A stretch of DNA of 64,000 nucleotides from Auanema rhodensis (GCA_964057225.1 OZ059897.1:10292001-10356000); one strand, 5' to 3'. Counted from the stretch's first letter, positions 29,966 through 42,215 are shown. Program-made: numbers and translations. Notes: generated by a model from the sequence alone, not told the origin.

Positions 29966-30037
29966 GCCCAAGTAGTATAGTGGTTAGTACTCCACGTTGT
30001 GGCCGTGGCGACACAGGTTCGATTCTTGTCTTGGGCA
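29966..30037 (+). tRNA. tRNA-His (GUG), copy 38
   Basis: U61 type; ATATTCTG trailer; duplicate of copy 29. Confidence 0.96.
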
Positions 30038-30295
30038 TATTCTGTTTTGAAATTAAAATGCTATAAACATATTGCTTGCTTGTCATGTTAGATTTGTTTA
30101 ATTTAAATACTTATTTAAGTTCTAACAATTTTTGATTTAATCACGTTCAATTAACTGTATTGTTTTCAAAAATAAAGACATCTTTCAATTTCTGGTCATT
30201 GAATTAGAATTTTCATGTTGTCACACAGGAAATGAAGAATCTTAGTTCATTTCAGTAACAATGAACACAATAATTTGGTTTAGTTTGTAATACCG

Positions 30296-30367
30296 GCCCA
30301 AGTAGTATAGTGGTTAGTACTCCACGTTGTGGCCGTGGCGACACAGGTTCGATTCCTGTCTTGGGCA
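30296..30367 (+). tRNA. tRNA-His (GUG), copy 39
   Basis: Consensus gene; 330-bp spacing. Confidence 0.97.
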
Positions 30368-30625
30368 TTTTTTGTTTTGAAATTTAAATGCTATAAAATT
30401 ATTGCTTGCTTGTCATGTTAGATTTGTTTAATTTAAATACTTATTTAAGTTCTAACAATTTTTGATTTAATCACGTTCAATTAACTGTATTGTTTTCAAA
30501 AATAAAGACATCTTTCAATTTCTGGTCATTGAATTAGAATTTTCATGTTGTCACACAGGAAATGAAGAATCTTAGTTCATTTCAGTAACAATGAACACAA
30601 TAATTTTGTTTAGTTTGTAATACCG

Positions 30626-30697
30626 GCCCAAGTAGTATAGTGGTTAGTACTCCACGTTGTGGCCGTGGCGACACAGGTTCGATTCCTGTCTTGGGCA
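30626..30697 (+). tRNA. tRNA-His (GUG), copy 40
   Basis: Consensus gene; 330-bp spacing. Confidence 0.97.
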
Positions 30698-30955
30698 TTT
30701 TTTGTTTTGAAATTTAAATGCTATAAAATTATTGCTTGCTTGTCATGTTAGATTTGTTTAATTTAAATACTTATTTAAGTTCCAACAATTTTCGATTAAA
30801 TCACATTCAATTAACTGTATTGTTTTCAAAAATAAAGACATCTTTCAATTTCTGGTCATTGAATTAGAATTTTCATGTTGTCACACAGGAAATGAAGAAT
30901 CTTAGTTCATTTCAGTAACAATGAACACAATAATTTGGTTTAGTTTGTAATACCG

Positions 30956-31027
30956 GCCCAAGTAGTATAGTGGTTAGTACTCCACGTTGTGGCCGTGGCG
31001 ACACAGGTTCGATTCCTGTCTTGGGCA
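30956..31027 (+). tRNA. tRNA-His (GUG), copy 41
   Basis: Consensus gene; 330-bp spacing. Confidence 0.97.
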
Positions 31028-31287
31028 TTTTTTGTTTTGAAATTAAAATGCTATAAAATTATTGCTTGCTTGTCATGTTAGATTTGTTCAATTCAAATAC
31101 TTATTTAAGTTCTAACAATTTTTGATTAAATCACGTTCATTAAACTGTATTGTTTTCAAAAATAAAGACATCTTTCAATTTCTGGTCATTGAATTAGAAT
31201 TTTCATGTTGTCACACAGAAATTGAAGAATCTTAGTTCATTTCAGTAACAATGAACACACTAACTTTGTTAAGTTGTTGTAATATCG

Positions 31288-31359
31288 GCCCAAGTAGTAT
31301 AGTGGTTAGTACTCCACGTTGTGGCCGTGGCGACACAGGTTCGATTCTTGTCTTGGGCA
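31288..31359 (+). tRNA. tRNA-His (GUG), copy 42
   Basis: U61 type. Confidence 0.97.
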
Positions 31360-31619
31360 TTTTTTGTTTTGAAATTAAAATGCTATAAACATATTGCTTG
31401 CTTGTCATGTTAGATTTGTTTAATTCAAATACTTATTTAAGTTCTAACAATTTTTGATTAAATCACGTTCATTAAACTGTATTGTTTTCAAAAATAAAGA
31501 CATCTTTCAATTTCTGGTCATTGAATTAGAATTTTCATGTTGTCACACAGAAATTGAAGAATCTTAGTTCATTTCAGTAACAATGAACACACTAACTTTG
31601 TTAAGTTGTTGTAATATCG

Positions 31620-31691
31620 GCCCAAGTAGTATAGTGGTTAGTACTCCACGTTGTGGCCGTGGCGACACAGGTTCGATTCTTGTCTTGGGCA
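31620..31691 (+). tRNA. tRNA-His (GUG), copy 43
   Basis: U61 type. Confidence 0.97.
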
Positions 31692-31951
31692 TTTTTTGTT
31701 TTGAAATTAAAATGCTATGAACATATTGCTTGCTTGTCATGTTAGATTTGTTTAATTTAAATACTTATTTAAGTTCTAACAATTTTTGATTTAATCACGT
31801 TCAATTAACTGTATTGTTTTCAAAAATAAAGACATCTTTCAATTTCTGGTCATTGAATTAGAATTTTCATGTTGTCACACAGGAAATGAAGAATCTTAGT
31901 TCATTTCAGTAACAATGAACACACTAACTTTGTTAAGTTGTTGTAATATCG

Positions 31952-32023
31952 GCCCAAGTAGTATAGTGGTTAGTACTCCACGTTGTGGCCGTGGCGACAC
32001 AGGTTCGATTCCTGTCTTGGGCA
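31952..32023 (+). tRNA. tRNA-His (GUG), copy 44
   Basis: Consensus gene; diverged ACAAAATTC spacer downstream. Confidence 0.97.
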
Positions 32024-32283
32024 TTTTTTGTTTTGAAATTTAAATGCTATAAAATTTTTGCTTGCTTGTCATGTTAGATTTGTTTAATTTAAATACTTAT
32101 TTAAGTTCCAACAATTTTCGATTAAATCACATCTAATTAACTGTATTGTTTTCAAAAATAAAGACAAAATTCAACTTCTGTTCATTGAATTAGTATTTTC
32201 ATGTTGTCACACAGAAATTGAAGAATCTTAGTTCATTTCAGTAACAATGAACACACTAACTTTGTTAAGTTGTTGTAATATCG

Positions 32284-32355
32284 GCCCAAGTAGTATAGTG
32301 GTTAGTACTCCACGTTGTGGCCGTGGCGACACAGGTTCGATTCCTGTCTTGGGCA
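32284..32355 (+). tRNA. tRNA-His (GUG), copy 45
   Basis: Consensus gene. Confidence 0.97.
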
Positions 32356-32615
32356 TTTTTTGTTTTGAAATTAAAATGCTATAAAATTATTGCTTGCTTG
32401 TCATGTTAGATTTGTTTAATTCAAATACTTATTTAAGTTCTAACAATTTTTGATTAAATCACGTTCATTAAACTGTATTGTTTTCAAAAATAAAGACATC
32501 TTTCAATTTCTGGTCATTGAATTAGAATTTTCATGTTGTCACACAGAAATTGAAGAATCTTAGTTCATTTCAGTAACAATGAACACACTAACTTTGTTAA
32601 GTTGTTGTAATATCG

Positions 32616-32687
32616 GCCCAAGTAGTATAGTGGTTAGTACTCCACGTTGTGGCCGTGGCGACACAGGTTCGATTCTTGTCTTGGGCA
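32616..32687 (+). tRNA. tRNA-His (GUG), copy 46
   Basis: U61 type. Confidence 0.97.
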
Positions 32688-32945
32688 TTTTTTGTTTTGA
32701 AATTAAAATGCTATAAACATATTGCTTGCTTGTCATGTTAGATTTGTTTAATTCAAATACTTATTTAAGTTCTAACAATTTTTGATTAAATCACGTTCAT
32801 TAAACTGTATTGTTTTCAAAAATAAAGACATCTTTCAATTTCTGGTCATTGAATTAGAATTTTCATGTTGTCACACAGGAAATGAAGAATCTTAGTTCAT
32901 TTCAGTAACAATGAACACAATAATTTGGTTTAGTTTGTAATACCG

Positions 32946-33017
32946 GCCCAAGTAGTATAGTGGTTAGTACTCCACGTTGTGGCCGTGGCGACACAGGTTC
33001 GATTCTTGTCTTGGGCA
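32946..33017 (+). tRNA. tRNA-His (GUG), copy 47
   Basis: U61 type; the last U61 copy in the window. Confidence 0.97.
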
Positions 33018-33275
33018 TTTTTTGTTTTGAAATTAAAATGCTATAAAATTATTGCTTGCTTGTCATGTTAGATTTGTTTAATTCAAATACTTATTTAAGT
33101 TCTAACAATTTTTGATTAAATCACGTTCATTAAACTGTATTGTTTTCAAAAATAAAGACATCTTTCAATTTCTGGTCATTGAATTAGAATTTTCATGTTG
33201 TCACACAGGAAATGAAGAATCTTAGTTCATTTCAGTAACAATGAACACAATAATTTTGTTTAGTTTGTAATACCG

Positions 33276-33347
33276 GCCCAAGTAGTATAGTGGTTAGTAC
33301 TCCACGTTGTGGCCGTGGCGACACAGGTTCGATTCCTGTCTTGGGCA
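33276..33347 (+). tRNA. tRNA-His (GUG), copy 48
   Basis: Consensus gene. Confidence 0.97.
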
Positions 33348-33605
33348 TTTTTTGTTTTGAAATTAAAATGCTATAAAATTATTGCTTGCTTGTCATGTTA
33401 GATTTGTTTAATTCAAATACTTATTTAAGTTCTAACAATTTTTGATTTAATCACGTTCAATTAACTGTATTGTTTTCAAAAATAAAGACATCTTTCAATT
33501 TCTGGTCATTGAATTAGAATTTTCATGTTGTCACACAGGAAATGAAGAATCTTAGTTCATTTCAGTAACAATGAACACAATAATTTTGTTTAGTTTGTAA
33601 TACCG

Positions 33606-33677
33606 GCCCAAGTAGTATAGTGGTTAGTACTCCACGTTGTGGCCGTGGCGACACAGGTTCGATTCCTGTCTTGGGCA
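33606..33677 (+). tRNA. tRNA-His (GUG), copy 49
   Basis: Consensus gene; first of three successive units with the ACAAAATTC spacer. Confidence 0.97.
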
Positions 33678-33937
33678 TTTTTTGTTTTGAAATTTAAATG
33701 CTATAAAATTTTTGCTTGCTTGTCATGTTAGATTTGTTTAATTTAAATACTTATTTAAGTTCCAACAATTTTCGATTAAATCACATCTAATTAACTGTAT
33801 TGTTTTCAAAAATAAAGACAAAATTCAACTTCTGTTCATTGAATTAGTATTTTCATGTTGTCACACAGAAATTGAAGAATCTTAGTTCATTTCAGTAACA
33901 ATGAACACACTAACTTTGTTAAGTTGTTGTAATATCG

Positions 33938-34009
33938 GCCCAAGTAGTATAGTGGTTAGTACTCCACGTTGTGGCCGTGGCGACACAGGTTCGATTCCTG
34001 TCTTGGGCA
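33938..34009 (+). tRNA. tRNA-His (GUG), copy 50
   Basis: Consensus gene; ACAAAATTC spacer. Confidence 0.97.
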
Positions 34010-34269
34010 TTTTTTGTTTTGAAATTTAAATGCTATAAAATTTTTGCTTGCTTGTCATGTTAGATTTGTTTAATTTAAATACTTATTTAAGTTCCAACAA
34101 TTTTCGATTAAATCACATCTAATTAACTGTATTGTTTTCAAAAATAAAGACAAAATTCAACTTCTGTTCATTGAATTAGTATTTTCATGTTGTCACACAG
34201 AAATTGAAGAATCTTAGTTCATTTCAGTAACAATGAACACACTAACTTTGTTAAGTTGTTGTAATATCG

Positions 34270-34341
34270 GCCCAAGTAGTATAGTAGTTAGTACTCCACG
34301 TTGTGGCCGTGGCGACACAGGTTCGATTCCTGTCTTGGGCA
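34270..34341 (+). tRNA. tRNA-His (GUG), copy 51, D-loop variant
   Basis: Base 17 (nt 34286) is A instead of G. This removes the first G of the D-loop GG pair that contacts the T loop and also lies in the A box, so folding and transcription may be weakened. The only copy with this change. Confidence 0.93.
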
Positions 34342-34601
34342 TTTTTTGTTTTGAAATTTAAATGCTATAAAATTTTTGCTTGCTTGTCATGTTAGATTTG
34401 TTTAATTTAAATACTTATTTAAGTTCCAACAATTTTCGATTAAATCACATCTAATTAACTGTATTGTTTTCAAAAATAAAGACAAAATTCAACTTCTGTT
34501 CATTGAATTAGTATTTTCATGTTGTCACACAGAAATTGAAGAATCTTAGTTCATTTCAGTAACAATGAACACACTAACTTTGTTAAGTTGTTGTAATATC
34601 G

Positions 34602-34673
34602 GCCCAAGTAGTATAGTGGTTAGTACTCCACGTTGTGGCCGTGGCGACACAGGTTCGATTCCTGTCTTGGGCA
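34602..34673 (+). tRNA. tRNA-His (GUG), copy 52
   Basis: Consensus gene; counterpart of copy 59 (2316-bp repeat). Confidence 0.97.
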
Positions 34674-34931
34674 TTTTTTGTTTTGAAATTTAAATGCTAT
34701 AAAATTATTGCTTGCTTGTCATGTTAGATTTGTTTAATTCAAATACTTATTTAAGTTCTAACAATTTTTGATTTAATCACGTTCAATTAACTGTATTGTT
34801 TTCAAAAATAAAGACATCTTTCAATTTCTGGTCATTGAATTAGAATTTTCATGTTGTCACACAGGAAATGAAGAATCTTAGTTCATTTCAGTAACAATGA
34901 ACACAATAATTTTGTATAGTTTGTAATACCG

Positions 34932-35003
34932 GCCCAAGTAGTATAGTGGTTAGTACTCCACGTTGTGGCCGTGGCGACACAGGTTCGATTCCTGTCTTGG
35001 GCA
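34932..35003 (+). tRNA. tRNA-His (GUG), copy 53
   Basis: Consensus gene; counterpart of copy 60. Confidence 0.97.
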
Positions 35004-35263
35004 TTTTTTGTTTTGAAATTAAAAAGCTATAAACATATTGCTTGCTTGTCATGTTAGATTTGTTTAATTTAAATACTTATTTAAGTTCTAACAATTTTTG
35101 ATTTAATCACGTTCAATTAACTGTATTGTTTTCAAAAATAAAGACATCCTTCAATTTCTGGTCATTGAATTAGAATTTTCATGTTGTCACACAGGAAATG
35201 AAGAATCTTAGTTCATTTCAGTAACAATGAACACACTATTTTTGTTAAGTTGTTGTAATATCG

Positions 35264-35335
35264 GCCCAAGTAGTATAGTGGTTAGTACTCCACGTTGTGG
35301 CCGTGGCGACACAGGTTCGATTCCTGTCTTGGGCA
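35264..35335 (+). tRNA. tRNA-His (GUG), copy 54
   Basis: Consensus gene; counterpart of copy 61. Confidence 0.97.
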
Positions 35336-35593
35336 TTTTTTGTTTTGAAATTTAAATGCTATGAAATTATTGCTTGCTTGTCATGTTAGATTTGTTTAAT
35401 TTAAATACTTATTTAAGTTCCAACAATTTTCGATTAAATCACGTTCAATTAACTGTATTGTTTTCAAAAATAAAGACATCTTTCAATTTCTGGTCATTGA
35501 ATTAGAATTTTCATGTTGTCACACAGGAAATGAAGAATCTTAGTTCATTTCAGTAACAATGAACACAATAATTTTGTTTAGTTTGTAATGCCG

Positions 35594-35665
35594 GCCCAAG
35601 TAGTATAGTGGTTAGTACTCCACGTTGTGGCCGTGGCGACACAGGTTCGATTCCTGTCTTGGGCA
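35594..35665 (+). tRNA. tRNA-His (GUG), copy 55
   Basis: Consensus gene; upstream ends GCCGG. Confidence 0.97.
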
Positions 35666-35923
35666 TTTTTTGTTTTGAAATTAAAATGCTATAAAATTAT
35701 TGCTTGCTTGTCATGTTAGATTTGTTTAATTTAAATACTTATTTAAGTTCCAACAATTTTCGATTAAATCACATTCAATTAACTGTATTGTTTTCAAAAA
35801 TAAAGACATCTTTCAATTTCTGGTCATTGAATTAGAATTTTCATGTTGTCACACAGGAAATGAAGAATCTTAGTTCATTTCAGTAACAATGAACACAATA
35901 ATTTGGTTTAGTTTGTAATACCG

Positions 35924-35995
35924 GCCCAAGTAGTATAGTGGTTAGTACTCCACGTTGTGGCCGTGGCGACACAGGTTCGATTCCTGTCTTGGGCA
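35924..35995 (+). tRNA. tRNA-His (GUG), copy 56
   Basis: Consensus gene. Confidence 0.97.
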
Positions 35996-36255
35996 TTTTT
36001 TGTTTTGAAATTAAAATGCTATAAAATTATTGCTTGCTTGTCATGTTAGATTTGTTTAATTCAAATACTTATTTAAGTTCTAACAATTTTTGATTAAATC
36101 ACGTTCATTAAACTGTATTGTTTTCAAAAATAAAGACATCTTTCAATTTCTGGTCATTGAATTAGAATTTTCATGTTGTCACACAGAAATTGAAGAATCT
36201 TAGTTCATTTCAGTAACAATGAACACACTAACTTTGTTAAGTTGTTGTAATATCG

Positions 36256-36327
36256 GCCCAAGTAGTATAGTGGTTAGTACTCCACGTTGTGGCCGTGGCG
36301 ACACAGGTTCGATTCCTGTCTTGGGCA
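36256..36327 (+). tRNA. tRNA-His (GUG), copy 57
   Basis: Consensus gene; AAAAAGCTA spacer variant downstream. Confidence 0.97.
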
Positions 36328-36585
36328 TTTTTTGTTTTGAAATTAAAAAGCTATAAACATATTGCTTGCTTGTCATGTTAGATTTGTTTAATTTAAATAC
36401 TTATTTAAGTTCCAACAATTTTCGATTAAATCACATTCAATTAACTGTATTGTTTTCAAAAATAAAGACATCTTTCAATTTCTGGTCATTGAATTAGAAT
36501 TTTCATGTTGTCACACAGGAAATGAAGAATCTTAGTTCATTTCAGTAACAATGAACACAATAATTTTGTTTAGTTTGTAATACCG

Positions 36586-36657
36586 GCCCAAGTAGTATAG
36601 TGGTTAGTACTCCACGTTGTGGCCGTGGCGACACAGGTTCGATTCCTGTCTTGGGCA
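36586..36657 (+). tRNA. tRNA-His (GUG), copy 58
   Basis: Consensus gene; ACAAAATTC spacer downstream. Confidence 0.97.
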
Positions 36658-36917
36658 TTTTTTGTTTTGAAATTTAAATGCTAAAAAATTTTTGCTTGCT
36701 TGTCATGTTAGATTTGTTTAATTTAAATACTTATTTAAGTTCCAACAATTTTCGATTAAATCACATCTAATTAACTGTATTGTTTTCAAAAATAAAGACA
36801 AAATTCAACTTCTGTTCATTGAATTAGTATTTTCATGTTGTCACACAGAAATTGAAGAATCTTAGTTCATTTCAGTAACAATGAACACACTAACTTTGTT
36901 AAGTTGTTGTAATATCG

Positions 36918-36989
36918 GCCCAAGTAGTATAGTGGTTAGTACTCCACGTTGTGGCCGTGGCGACACAGGTTCGATTCCTGTCTTGGGCA
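36918..36989 (+). tRNA. tRNA-His (GUG), copy 59
   Basis: Consensus gene; duplicate of copy 52. Confidence 0.97.
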
Positions 36990-37247
36990 TTTTTTGTTTT
37001 GAAATTTAAATGCTATAAAATTATTGCTTGCTTGTCATGTTAGATTTGTTTAATTCAAATACTTATTTAAGTTCTAACAATTTTTGATTTAATCACGTTC
37101 AATTAACTGTATTGTTTTCAAAAATAAAGACATCTTTCAATTTCTGGTCATTGAATTAGAATTTTCATGTTGTCACACAGGAAATGAAGAATCTTAGTTC
37201 ATTTCAGTAACAATGAACACAATAATTTTGTATAGTTTGTAATACCG

Positions 37248-37319
37248 GCCCAAGTAGTATAGTGGTTAGTACTCCACGTTGTGGCCGTGGCGACACAGGT
37301 TCGATTCCTGTCTTGGGCA
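37248..37319 (+). tRNA. tRNA-His (GUG), copy 60
   Basis: Consensus gene; duplicate of copy 53. Confidence 0.97.
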
Positions 37320-37579
37320 TTTTTTGTTTTGAAATTAAAAAGCTATAAACATATTGCTTGCTTGTCATGTTAGATTTGTTTAATTTAAATACTTATTTAA
37401 GTTCTAACAATTTTTGATTTAATCACGTTCAATTAACTGTATTGTTTTCAAAAATAAAGACATCCTTCAATTTCTGGTCATTGAATTAGAATTTTCATGT
37501 TGTCACACAGGAAAAGAAGAATCTTAGTTCATTTCAGTAACAATGAACACACTATTTTTGTTAAGTTGTTGTAATATCG

Positions 37580-37651
37580 GCCCAAGTAGTATAGTGGTTA
37601 GTACTCCACGTTGTGGCCGTGGCGACACAGGTTCGATTCCTGTCTTGGGCA
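37580..37651 (+). tRNA. tRNA-His (GUG), copy 61
   Basis: Consensus gene; duplicate of copy 54. Confidence 0.97.
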
Positions 37652-37909
37652 TTTTTTGTTTTGAAATTTAAATGCTATGAAATTATTGCTTGCTTGTCAT
37701 GTTAGATTTGTTTAATTTAAATACTTATTTAAGTTCCAACAATTTTCGATTAAATCACGTTCAATTAACTGTATTGTTTTCAAAAATAAAGACATCTTTC
37801 AATTTCTGGTCATTGAATTAGAATTTTCATGTTGTCACACAGGAAATGAAGAATCTTAGTTCATTTCAGTAACAATGAACACAATAATTTTGTTTAGTTT
37901 GTAATGCCG

Positions 37910-37981
37910 GCCCAAGTAGTATAGTGGTTAGTACTCCACGTTGTGGCCGTGGCGACACAGGTTCGATTCCTGTCTTGGGCA
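37910..37981 (+). tRNA. tRNA-His (GUG), copy 62
   Basis: Consensus gene; upstream ends GCCGG as in copy 55. Confidence 0.97.
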
Positions 37982-38241
37982 TTTTTTGTTTTGAAATTAA
38001 AAAGCTATAAACATATTGCTTGCTTGTCATGTTAGATTTGTTTAATTTAAATACTTATTTAAGTTCTAACAATTTTTGATTTAATCACGTTCAATTAACT
38101 GTATTGTTTTCAAAAATAAAGACATCCTTCAATTTCTGGTCATTGAATTAGAATTTTCATGTTGTCACACAGGAAATGAAGAATCTTAGTTCATTTCAGT
38201 AACAATGAACACACTATTTTTGTTAAGTTGTTGTAATATCG

Positions 38242-38313
38242 GCCCAAGTAGTATAGTGGTTAGTACTCCACGTTGTGGCCGTGGCGACACAGGTTCGATT
38301 CCTGCCTTGGGCA
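38242..38313 (+). tRNA. tRNA-His (GUG), copy 63
   Basis: Base 64 is C, giving an A-C mismatch at the outer T-stem pair. Shared with copies 67 and 68. Confidence 0.94.
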
Positions 38314-38573
38314 TTTTTTGTTTTGAAATTAAAATGCTATAAAATTATTGCTTGCTTGTCATGTTAGATTTGTTTAATTCAAATACTTATTTAAGTTCTA
38401 ACAATTTTTGATTAAATCACGTTCATTAAACTGTATTGTTTTCAAAAATAAAGACATCTTTCAATTTCTGGTCATTGAATTAGAATTTTCATGTTGTCAC
38501 ACAGAAATTGAAGAATCTTAGTTCATTTCAGTAACAATGAACACACTAACTTTGTTAAGTTGTTGTAATATCG

Positions 38574-38645
38574 GCCCAAGTAGTATAGTGGTTAGTACTC
38601 CACGTTGTGGCCGTGGCGACACAGGTTCGATTCCTGTCTTGGGCA
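38574..38645 (+). tRNA. tRNA-His (GUG), copy 64
   Basis: Consensus gene. Confidence 0.97.
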
Positions 38646-38903
38646 TTTTTTGTTTTGAAATTAAAATGCTATAAAATTATTGCTTGCTTGTCATGTTAGA
38701 TTTGTTTAATTTAAATACTTATTTAAGTTCCAACAATTTTCGATTTAATCACGTTCAATTAACTGTATTGTTTTCAAAAATAAAGACATCTTTCAATTTC
38801 TGGTCATTGAATTAGAATTTTCATGTTGTCACACAGGAAATGAAGAATCTTAGTTCATTTCAGTAACAATGAACACAATAATTTGGTTTAGTTTGTAATA
38901 CCG

Positions 38904-38975
38904 GCCCAAGTAGTATAGTGGTTAGTACTCCACGTTGTGGCCGTGGCGACACAGGTTCGATTCCTGTCTTGGGCA
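38904..38975 (+). tRNA. tRNA-His (GUG), copy 65
   Basis: Consensus gene. Confidence 0.97.
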
Positions 38976-39235
38976 TTTTTTGTTTTGAAATTAAAATGCT
39001 ATAAAATTATTGCTTGCTTGTCATGTTAGATTTGTTTAATTCAAATACTTATTTAAGTTCTAACAATTTTTGATTAAATCACGTTCATTAAACTGTATTG
39101 TTTTCAAAAATAAAGACATCTTTCAATTTCTGGTCATTGAATTAGAATTTTCATGTTGTCACACAGAAATTGAAGAATCTTAGTTCATTTCAGTAACAAT
39201 GAACACACTAACTTTGTTAAGTTGTTGTAATATCG

Positions 39236-39307
39236 GCCCAAGTAGTATAGTGGTTAGTACTCCACGTTGTGGCCGTGGCGACACAGGTTCGATTCCTGTC
39301 TTGGGCA
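39236..39307 (+). tRNA. tRNA-His (GUG), copy 66
   Basis: Consensus gene. Confidence 0.97.
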
Positions 39308-39565
39308 TTTTTTGTTTTGAAATTAAAATGCTATAAAATTATTGCTTGCTTGTCATGTTAGATTTGTTTAATTTAAATACTTATTTAAGTTCCAACAATT
39401 TTCGATTAAATCACATTCAATTAACTGTATTGTTTTCAAAAATAAAGACATCTTTCAATTTCTGGTCATTGAATTAGAATTTTCATGTTGTCACACAGGA
39501 AATGAAGAATCTTAGTTCATTTCAGTAACAATGAACACAATAATTTGGTTTAGTTTGTAATACCG

Positions 39566-39637
39566 GCCCAAGTAGTATAGTGGTTAGTACTCCACGTTGT
39601 GGCCGTGGCGACACAGGTTCGATTCCTGCCTTGGGCA
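39566..39637 (+). tRNA. tRNA-His (GUG), copy 67
   Basis: C64 variant (A-C mismatch at the T-stem base). Confidence 0.94.
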
Positions 39638-39895
39638 TTTTTTGTTTTGAAATTAAAATGCTATAAAATTATTGCTTGCTTGTCATGTTAGATTTGTTTA
39701 ATTCAAATACTTATTTAAGTTCTAACAATTTTTGATTAAATCACGTTCATTAAACTGTATTGTTTTCAAAAATAAAGACATCTTTCAATTTCTGGTCATT
39801 GAATTAGAATTTTCATGTTGTCACACAGAAATTGAAGAATCTTAGTTCATTTCAGTAACAATGAACACAATAATTTGGTTTAGTTTGTAATACCG

Positions 39896-39967
39896 GCCCA
39901 AGTAGTATAGTGGTTAGTACTCCACGTTGTGGCCGTGGCGACACAGGTTCGATTCCTGCCTTGGGCA
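39896..39967 (+). tRNA. tRNA-His (GUG), copy 68
   Basis: C64 variant, as copy 67. Confidence 0.94.
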
Positions 39968-40227
39968 TTTTTTGTTTTGAAATTAAAATGCTATAAAATT
40001 ATTGCTTGCTTGTCATGTTAGATTTGTTTAATTTAAATACTTATTTAAGTTCCAACAATTTTTGATTTAATCACGTTCAATTAACTGTATTGTTTTCAAA
40101 AATAAAGACATCTTTCAATTTCTGGTCATTGAATTAGAATTTTCATGTTGTCACACAGAAATTGAAGAATCTTAGTTCATTTCAGTAACAATGAACACAC
40201 TAACTTTGTTAAGTTGTTGTAATATCG

Positions 40228-40299
40228 GCCCAAGTAGTATAGTGGTTAGTACTCCACGTTGTGGCCGTGGCGACACAGGTTCGATTCCTGTCTTGGGCA
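40228..40299 (+). tRNA. tRNA-His (GUG), copy 69
   Basis: Consensus gene. Confidence 0.97.
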
Positions 40300-40559
40300 T
40301 TTTTTGTTTTGAAATTTAAATGCTATAAAATTATTGCTTGCTTGTCATGTTAGATTTGTTTAATTCAAATACTTATTAAAGTTCCAACAATTTTCGATTA
40401 AATCACATTCAATTAACTGTATTGTTTTCAAAAATAAAGACATCTTTCAATTTCTGGTCATTGAATTAGAATTTTCATGTTGTCACACAGAAATTGAAGA
40501 TTCTTAGTTCATTTCAGTAACAATGAACACACTAACTTTGTTAAGTTGTTGTAATATCG

Positions 40560-40631
40560 GCCCAAGTAGTATAGTGGTTAGTACTCCACGTTGTGGCCGT
40601 GGCGACACAGGTTCGATTCCTGTCTTGGGCA
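40560..40631 (+). tRNA. tRNA-His (GUG), copy 70
   Basis: Consensus gene. Confidence 0.97.
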
Positions 40632-40891
40632 TTTTTTGTTTTGAAATTTAAATGCTATAAAATTATTGCTTGCTTGTCATGTTAGATTTGTTTAATTCAA
40701 ATACTTATTTAAGTTCTAACAATTTTTGATTTAATTACGTTCAATTAACTGTATTGTTTTCAAAAATAAAGACATCTTTCAATTTCTGGTCATTGAATTA
40801 GAATTTTCATGTTGTCACACAGAAATTGAAGAATCTTAGTTCATTTCAGTAACAATGAACACACTAACTTTGTTAAGTTGTTGTAATATCG

Positions 40892-40963
40892 GCCCAAGTA
40901 GTATAGTGGTTAGTACTCCACGTTGTGGCCGTGGCGACACAGGTTCGATTCCTGTCTTGGGCA
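40892..40963 (+). tRNA. tRNA-His (GUG), copy 71
   Basis: Consensus gene. Confidence 0.97.
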
Positions 40964-41221
40964 TTTTTTGTTTTGAAATTTAAATGCTATAAAATTATTG
41001 CTTGCTTGTCATGTTAGATTTGTTTAATTCAAATACTTATTTAAGTTCTAACAATTTTCGATTAAATCACATTCAATGAACTGTATTGTTTTCAAAAATA
41101 AAGACATCTTTCAATTTCTGGTCATTGAATTAGAATTTTCATGTTGTCACACAGGAAATGAAGAATCTTAGTTCATTTCAGTAACAATGAACACAATAAT
41201 TTGGTTTAGTTTGTAATACCG

Positions 41222-41293
41222 GCCCAAGTAGTATAGTGGTTAGTACTCCACGTTGTGGCCGTGGCGACACAGGTTCGATTCCTGTCTTGGGCA
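41222..41293 (+). tRNA. tRNA-His (GUG), copy 72
   Basis: Consensus gene; first unit of a 662-bp dimer repeat. Confidence 0.97.
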
Positions 41294-41553
41294 TTTTTTG
41301 TTTTGAAATTTAAATGCTATAAAATTATTGCTTGCTTGTCATGTTAGATTTGTTTAATTTAAATACTTATTTAAGTTCCAACAATTTTCGATCAAATCAC
41401 GTTCATTAAACTGTATTGTTTTCAAAAATAAAGACATCTTTCAATTTCTGGTCATTGAATTAGAATTTTCATGTTGTCACACAGAAATTGAAGAATCTTA
41501 GTTCATTTCAGTAACAATGAACACACTAACTTTGTTAAGTTGTTGTAATATCG

Positions 41554-41625
41554 GCCCAAGTAGTATAGTGGTTAGTACTCCACGTTGTGGCCGTGGCGAC
41601 ACAGGTTCGATTCCTGTCTTGGGCA
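41554..41625 (+). tRNA. tRNA-His (GUG), copy 73
   Basis: Consensus gene; second unit of the dimer. Confidence 0.97.
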
Positions 41626-41883
41626 TTTTTTGTTTTGAAATTTAAATGCTATAAAATTATTGCTTGCTTGTCATGTTAGATTTGTTTAATTCAAATACTT
41701 ATTTAAGTTCTAACAATTTTCGATTAAATCACATTCAATGAACTGTATTGTTTTCAAAAATAAAGACATCTTTCAATTTCTGGTCATTGAATTAGAATTT
41801 TCATGTTGTCACACAGGAAATGAAGAATCTTAGTTCATTTCAGTAACAATGAACACAATAATTTGGTTTAGTTTGTAATACCG

Positions 41884-41955
41884 GCCCAAGTAGTATAGTG
41901 GTTAGTACTCCACGTTGTGGCCGTGGCGACACAGGTTCGATTCCTGTCTTGGGCA
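41884..41955 (+). tRNA. tRNA-His (GUG), copy 74
   Basis: Consensus gene; duplicate of copy 72. Confidence 0.97.
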
Positions 41956-42215
41956 TTTTTTGTTTTGAAATTTAAATGCTATAAAATTATTGCTTGCTTG
42001 TCATGTTAGATTTGTTTAATTTAAATACTTATTTAAGTTCCAACAATTTTCGATCAAATCACGTTCATTAAACTGTATTGTTTTCAAAAATAAAGACATC
42101 TTTCAATTTCTGGTCATTGAATTAGAATTTTCATGTTGTCACACAGAAATTGAAGAATCTTAGTTCATTTCAGTAACAATGAACACACTAACTTTGTTAA
42201 GTTGTTGTAATATCG

